Program-made: the position numbers and the translations under genes
Shown: positions 5,894 through 9,012 of the stretch, one piece after another
How the letters are laid out: each line of letters starts with the position of its first letter
Numbering within the stretch: the stretch's first letter is position 1
Assembly (NCBI GenBank): GCA_913054425.1
Contig: CAJXJG010000060.1
Location: 1 to 9,012 of the forward strand
Direction: 5' to 3'
DNA length: 9,012 bases
DNA from: an uncultured Fidelibacterota bacterium
GTDB taxonomy: Bacteria; Fidelibacterota; Marinisomatia; Marinisomatales; UBA8229
The notes under the pieces: model-generated
Seen by the model: the letters and a program-made list of their open reading frames with translations, nothing else
Databases searched by the model: none
What the model was told of the DNA's origin: nothing

Positions 5894-6081
5894 AACAGAT
5901 GTTAAATCAAAGTTTATTCTCTATAAATTGACGGTTAGATTACAAATTTTAAGGAAAAATAAAGCAAGAAAATATAGGGCTGAAAATACTAGAAAATGCC
6001 GTAAATAGCTTCTCTTTCACTTTTGCATTTAATCTTTAATCTTTTTCTGCTCCGTCTCAACTTTTTTGTACCAGGTCCAAG

Positions 6082-7062
6082 TTACTGCTCCATTATTTTT
6101 CTAAGCATTTCTTTATCATCTTTTAACAGACCTGAATTAATCAACCGGGGGGTCATTGTTTTCAAATCGGGATTCCGTTTAAACACACTTTCGAACACAG
6201 GCAGTGCATCCTCCAATCGACCACTGTTCACCAGAGCAATAGCGGACCAGTAGGGCAGTTCTGCATTTTCAGGGTAATATTCTGCTGCCTTAGAATATTC
6301 CAGTAAGGCTTTTTCAATTTCTTCTGTTTCCATATAGTGGTCACCCAGATTGGCATGCTGGTAGGCGCGGTGTATCCTGATCAACCGTTTTAATTCAACC
6401 AAGGGTGTAGGGTGATCTTCAATTCGTAAACTCAATATTGTATCTTTCCAGTCCACACCAGTTGGATCACCTGATACAATAACCATAGCAGCAGACTGTT
6501 TACCGCGGATGTCCCCGCCTTCTGCTTCTGCGGCATCCAGCACAGCCATCATTCTGTCAGCAAGGTCACCTTTAGAATTTTCAAATGCACTTGCCATTGC
6601 TTTGGGAACAGTACCATGAGCCATCATGTTGGACTGGACAGAATAATTGACCCCGGTGATATGTCCAGCATGTTTTATACAACGCTCACCTGTATGTGCT
6701 GCAACATTCCCGTTGATATCTATCATGCCCACCTGACGAACAGCTTCACCTTCATCCTGGGATATTAAAATCTTCAAAGCTTCATCGGCTGTCATCCCAG
6801 ATTCCATTAGCCTCAGGCCCTCTGGACCATAGTCCACTTTTACAAATGATTGGGTGGCTACTGCGCCAACACCGGCCTTGGCCCAAGGTACTAAAAGGCC
6901 AACCGAAAACCAATGACTCTGAACTGCAACACCCAATTCCCCCGTTGCTTCATCCATTGCTACAATAGAATATGTTGCTACAGGTCTTGATGGCACTAGT
7001 TGTTGCGCGGTTCCTGATGGAAATAAGCACAAACCTAATAAAGTAATAATTGGCCATTTCAT
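6082..7062 (-). CDS. Secreted DUF1028 (Ntn-hydrolase-like) protein with C-terminal TPR region
   Basis: This 326-residue protein has a signal peptide at 1-20 (ending SGTAQ). DUF1028 covers about 28-228, with family signatures throughout: ATYSIVAMDEATGELGVAVQ (29-48), PWAKAGVGAVATQ (59-71), DYGPEGLRLM (77-86), RQVGMIDINGNVAAHTG (109-125), QSNMMAHG (143-150), EGGDIRGKQSAAMV (181-194), and a closing LRIEDHPTPLVELKRL (212-227). DUF1028 proteins have an Ntn-hydrolase-like fold with poorly known substrates. Residues 234-322 form TPR-like helices (ALLEYSKAAEYYPENAELPYW, then ALPVFESVFKRNPD), so the protein may dock on a partner. The ATG at 7062 is well supported by AGGAG 6 bases upstream. A 144-base gap separates it from marC-like, so it may be its own transcription unit. 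Export of this family is suggested only by the signal peptide. Catalytic activity is not shown. Confidence 0.9.
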   Translation of the reverse strand: MKWPIITLLGLCLFPSGTAQQLVPSRPVATYSIVAMDEATGELGVAVQSHWFSVGLLVPWAKAGVGAVATQSFVKVDYGPEGLRLMESGMTADEALKILISQDEGEAVRQVGMIDINGNVAAHTGERCIKHAGHITGVNYSVQSNMMAHGTVPKAMASAFENSKGDLADRMMAVLDAAEAEGGDIRGKQSAAMVIVSGDPTGVDWKDTILSLRIEDHPTPLVELKRLIRIHRAYQHANLGDHYMETEEIEKALLEYSKAAEYYPENAELPYWSAIALVNSGRLEDALPVFESVFKRNPDLKTMTPRLINSGLLKDDKEMLRKIMEQ

Positions 7063-7068
7063 TAGTTG

Positions 7069-7073
7069 CTCCT
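7069..7073 (-). promoter_or_regulatory. Strong ribosome binding site of the DUF1028 gene
   Basis: AGGAG within AAAAGGAGC lies exactly 6 bases before the ATG at 7062. It shows that this organism does use Shine-Dalgarno initiation, which makes the missing sites of several neighbouring genes more noticeable. Confidence 0.75.
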
Positions 7074-7206
7074 TTTAATAGTTAAGGGTTCTGAATAAGG
7101 TAAAAAATTACAGTTTGCCATTTGAAAACCGATTAATATTTTTTCTAGAGTTGAAAAATATTCTCTCTGGAATCCTCAAAATTAGACTGAAACTTTTTTA
7201 AGGTTA

Positions 7207-7854
7207 TCAGAATATTCGTGCTAACACGGTTTCGCTTCCATTGATTATAAACTGAATGGCTATGACCATCAATACAATCCCCATTATGCGTTGAATAGCC
7301 CGCATTCCAGTCTGTCCTATTTTTTTTGATAGTTTATCTCCTCCACGAAAAATCCAGTACACCACTGTCAGAATAGTAACAATGGAAATTAACAGGGTCC
7401 CGTAACTGGGAATACCGGGCGCTTTGCCTGAAAGAATAATTGCTGCGGTAAGTGCTCCAGGACCGGCAATCATTGGAATCCCAATAGGACTAATGGCAAT
7501 ATCGTCCCGATCCATGGATTCATCCTGTTCAGCCGGGGTTGTCCGGGTGCGTCCTATTTTGGACTCCAGCATACGTAGTCCGCTGCGGAAAAAAATAATT
7601 CCACCCATAATTTGAAAAGCTTCTATGGTAATACTGTATAACCTGAAAATAAGAGATCCAAACCCAGCAAAAATAATGAGCGTAATACCGGCCGTGAGGA
7701 TACCTTTTCGCGCTATGGCTTTTCTGTCATCCGGATTAAAGCGTTCTGTCAAAATAACAAAAACTGGAACGATTCCCAGGGGGTTGACCAGAGTAAATAA
7801 AGTAGAAAGGCAGAGCAGAAAATATTCGACTTCGATTTGGAGAATTTCAGACAT
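7207..7854 (-). CDS. MarC-family integral membrane protein
   Basis: The 215 residues are close to the usual length of the MarC (UPF0056) family, inner-membrane proteins with six predicted helices and unclear function; the original link to multiple antibiotic resistance was not upheld. Predicted helices lie at about 9-33, 52-72, 76-95, 122-143, 150-170 and 185-205. Family motifs seen are LVNPLGIVPVF (22-32), FRSGLRML (89-96), the central SPIGIPMIAGPGAL (122-135), and the final GMRAIQRIMGIVLMVIAIQF (183-202). A hydrophilic loop at 97-118 probably faces the cytoplasm. The ATG directly follows the TAG stop of argS (TAGATG), so translation is probably coupled to it. No clear Shine-Dalgarno is needed or seen beyond a weak GGA. 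I saw no convincing terminator after its TGA stop. Confidence 0.92.
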   Translation of the reverse strand: MSEILQIEVEYFLLCLSTLFTLVNPLGIVPVFVILTERFNPDDRKAIARKGILTAGITLIIFAGFGSLIFRLYSITIEAFQIMGGIIFFRSGLRMLESKIGRTRTTPAEQDESMDRDDIAISPIGIPMIAGPGALTAAIILSGKAPGIPSYGTLLISIVTILTVVYWIFRGGDKLSKKIGQTGMRAIQRIMGIVLMVIAIQFIINGSETVLARIF

Positions 7855-9012
7855 CTACATTCGTTCCGGGGTCTGGATTCCCAAAATTCTCAATCCGTTT
7901 GCCAAGACTGCCTGCACAGCAGAAATGAGAGCAAGCCTGGATTGGGAGAGACTTTTGTCATTTGTAATCACACGACAATCCGCATAAAACTTGTGAAAAT
8001 TGGCCGCCAGCGATTGTAAATAATTAGCTATTCCCTGGGGTTCTAAAGTTTCCAGGGCCGTATCCATCACAATTGAAAAAAGGTCCAATTTCTTTAACAA
8101 GTCAATTTCTGAATTGTGGACCAATAGAGCAGGATCAAAAGATTTGGACAGGGTGTATCCAAGGCTTTCTCCGTGCTTTATGATGTTTGCAATCCGGGCA
8201 TGGGCGTATTGTAAATAATATACAGGATTTTGATCCGACTGATCTTTGGCCATATCCATGTCAAAGTTGAGGTGACTGTTTATTCCTCTCATGATAAAAA
8301 AATATCGTACCACATCTGGTCCTGTTTCATAAATCAGGTCTTCCAAGGTGATGAACTGGCCTTCTCTGGTGGACATTTTTACGGCTTTTCCGGCTTCCAC
8401 CAACGTCACGAATTGATGGATGAGAACCTTGATTTTTCTGATGTCATAATTAAGCGCCTCAAGGCAGGAAAGTACATCTGGATAAGTGTCCACATGGTCT
8501 GCTCCAAAAATATCAATTATCAGATCAAACCCTCGCTTTATTTTGTCCTGATGATAAGCCATATCCGGGAGCCGGTAGGTTGGTTCACCTGTGCTTTTGA
8601 TGAGAACCCGGTCCTGGCTCTTCCCAATAGCAGAAGCTTTGAACCAGGTGGCTCCTTCTGACTCATATATCAAATCCTTTTGTTTTAGGGCACGTATGAT
8701 TTCATCAATAGCCCTGTTTTCGTAATACGTTTTTTCATTTGTAAAGCAGTCATGTTTCACACCGATTTTCTGCAAAGAAGATTTAATATTATTAAAGATA
8801 TATTCTTCTGCTTTTTTCTGAAAAATAGTGTCATCAGAACGCAGTTTATCTCCATGTTCCTGTCGAATTATTTTTACGATGTCTCTAATGTATTCTCCTT
8901 TGTATCCTCCCTCGGGTAAAGGAATATTATTGCCTAGTTCCTGAAAATAACGAGCTTCCACTGATTGTCTCAAGAGCCTCATCTGTCTCCCGGCATTATT
9001 ATAATAATATTC
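7855..9012 (-). CDS. argS: Arginyl-tRNA synthetase, C-terminal part (N-terminus beyond window)
   Basis: The frame is open from the window edge (9012) to TAG at 7855, giving 385 residues. It begins in the catalytic domain with EYYYNNAGRQMRLL, which matches the well-known EYYINDAGNQ segment just after the HIGH region of class I ArgRS. The HIGH motif itself is outside the window. Numbered from 9012, other landmarks are a TGEPTYRLPDMAYH region (141-154), DIFGADHVDTYPDV (167-180), the KMSKS-type loop KMSTREG (212-218), and the DALR anticodon-binding domain from NPVYYLQYAHARI (262-274) to the canonical C-terminus PERM. The enzyme charges tRNA-Arg in the cytoplasm. An internal ATG at 8982 is not the real start, because homology continues upstream. 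The gene looks intact and abuts the MarC-family gene. Confidence 0.96.
   Translation of the reverse strand, partial: EYYYNNAGRQMRLLRQSVEARYFQELGNNIPLPEGGYKGEYIRDIVKIIRQEHGDKLRSDDTIFQKKAEEYIFNNIKSSLQKIGVKHDCFTNEKTYYENRAIDEIIRALKQKDLIYESEGATWFKASAIGKSQDRVLIKSTGEPTYRLPDMAYHQDKIKRGFDLIIDIFGADHVDTYPDVLSCLEALNYDIRKIKVLIHQFVTLVEAGKAVKMSTREGQFITLEDLIYETGPDVVRYFFIMRGINSHLNFDMDMAKDQSDQNPVYYLQYAHARIANIIKHGESLGYTLSKSFDPALLVHNSEIDLLKKLDLFSIVMDTALETLEPQGIANYLQSLAANFHKFYADCRVITNDKSLSQSRLALISAVQAVLANGLRILGIQTPERM

Larger units (their letters stand above)
5834..6081. other. 248-base AT-rich intergenic region
   Basis: This is the largest gap in the window, between the DUF1028 stop and the start of the phosphatase-like gene. 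It holds the tRNA-like fragment (5859-5890) and otherwise AT-rich sequence, with a small tandem AGATTAA pair near 6027-6040 and three GAAAAT copies at 5968-5998. I found no open frame with a usable start, no convincing terminator hairpin and no clear promoter hexamers. Confidence 0.6.

Noticed and set aside
5968..5998. Three GAAAAT copies as a short repeat array
   Set aside because: The spacing is irregular and the units are A-rich; this is expected by chance in such AT-rich sequence, and nothing resembles a CRISPR array.
7063..7206. Intrinsic terminator after the MarC-family gene
   Set aside because: I found no GC-rich hairpin followed by a T run on the minus strand in this 144-base gap; only AT-rich short inverted pairs.
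8230..8661. 143-residue plus-strand open frame opposite argS
   Set aside because: It is antisense to strongly conserved ArgRS sequence and its translation resembles nothing recognisable; it is a shadow of the real gene. The same holds for the other plus-strand frames in the window.

Overview
All genes in this 9 kb window are read from the minus strand, so transcription runs from high to low coordinates. The coding sequence is AT-rich. The window suggests a Gram-negative bacterium, plausibly of the FCB superphylum (for example Marinimicrobia, Calditrichota or a relative). The reasons are a FlgD-type Ig-like C-terminal domain, many exported envelope proteins, and both strong and apparently absent Shine-Dalgarno sites. 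No ribosomal RNA or complete marker gene is present, so the taxonomy is inference.

Right end (7207-9012): the 3' part of argS (arginyl-tRNA synthetase, N-terminus cut off by the window edge) abuts a MarC-family six-helix membrane protein with no gap between stop and start. Middle (5165-7062): a secreted DUF1028 protein with a C-terminal TPR region has its own strong ribosome binding site. A 248-base gap follows, which contains what looks like the 5' half of a tRNA. Next is a short exported protein that appears to be an internally deleted member of the UshA/5'-nucleotidase metallophosphatase family.

Left half (1-5080): a compact run of six genes, all predicted to be exported or membrane-bound. 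In order of transcription these are a TPR plus S-layer-homology protein, a three-part protein with an LPP20/FlgT-N-like N-terminus and a CsgG/FlgT-like middle, a second LPP20-like protein, a tiny FlgD-Ig protein, a FecR-domain protein, and a CHASE2 sensor cut by the window edge. Spacers are only 9 to 35 bases. A likely reading is one envelope operon in which periplasmic and outer-membrane-associated proteins work with a CHASE2 transmembrane sensor. The output domain of that sensor (commonly a nucleotide cyclase in this family) lies outside the window. Its function as a unit is inference.

No gene-free stretch exceeds 300 bases. I see no CRISPR array, insertion sequence, rRNA gene or convincing terminator. 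The items most worth a second look are the envelope operon, the degenerate phosphatase, the tRNA half, and two consecutive genes that lack any usable ATG start.
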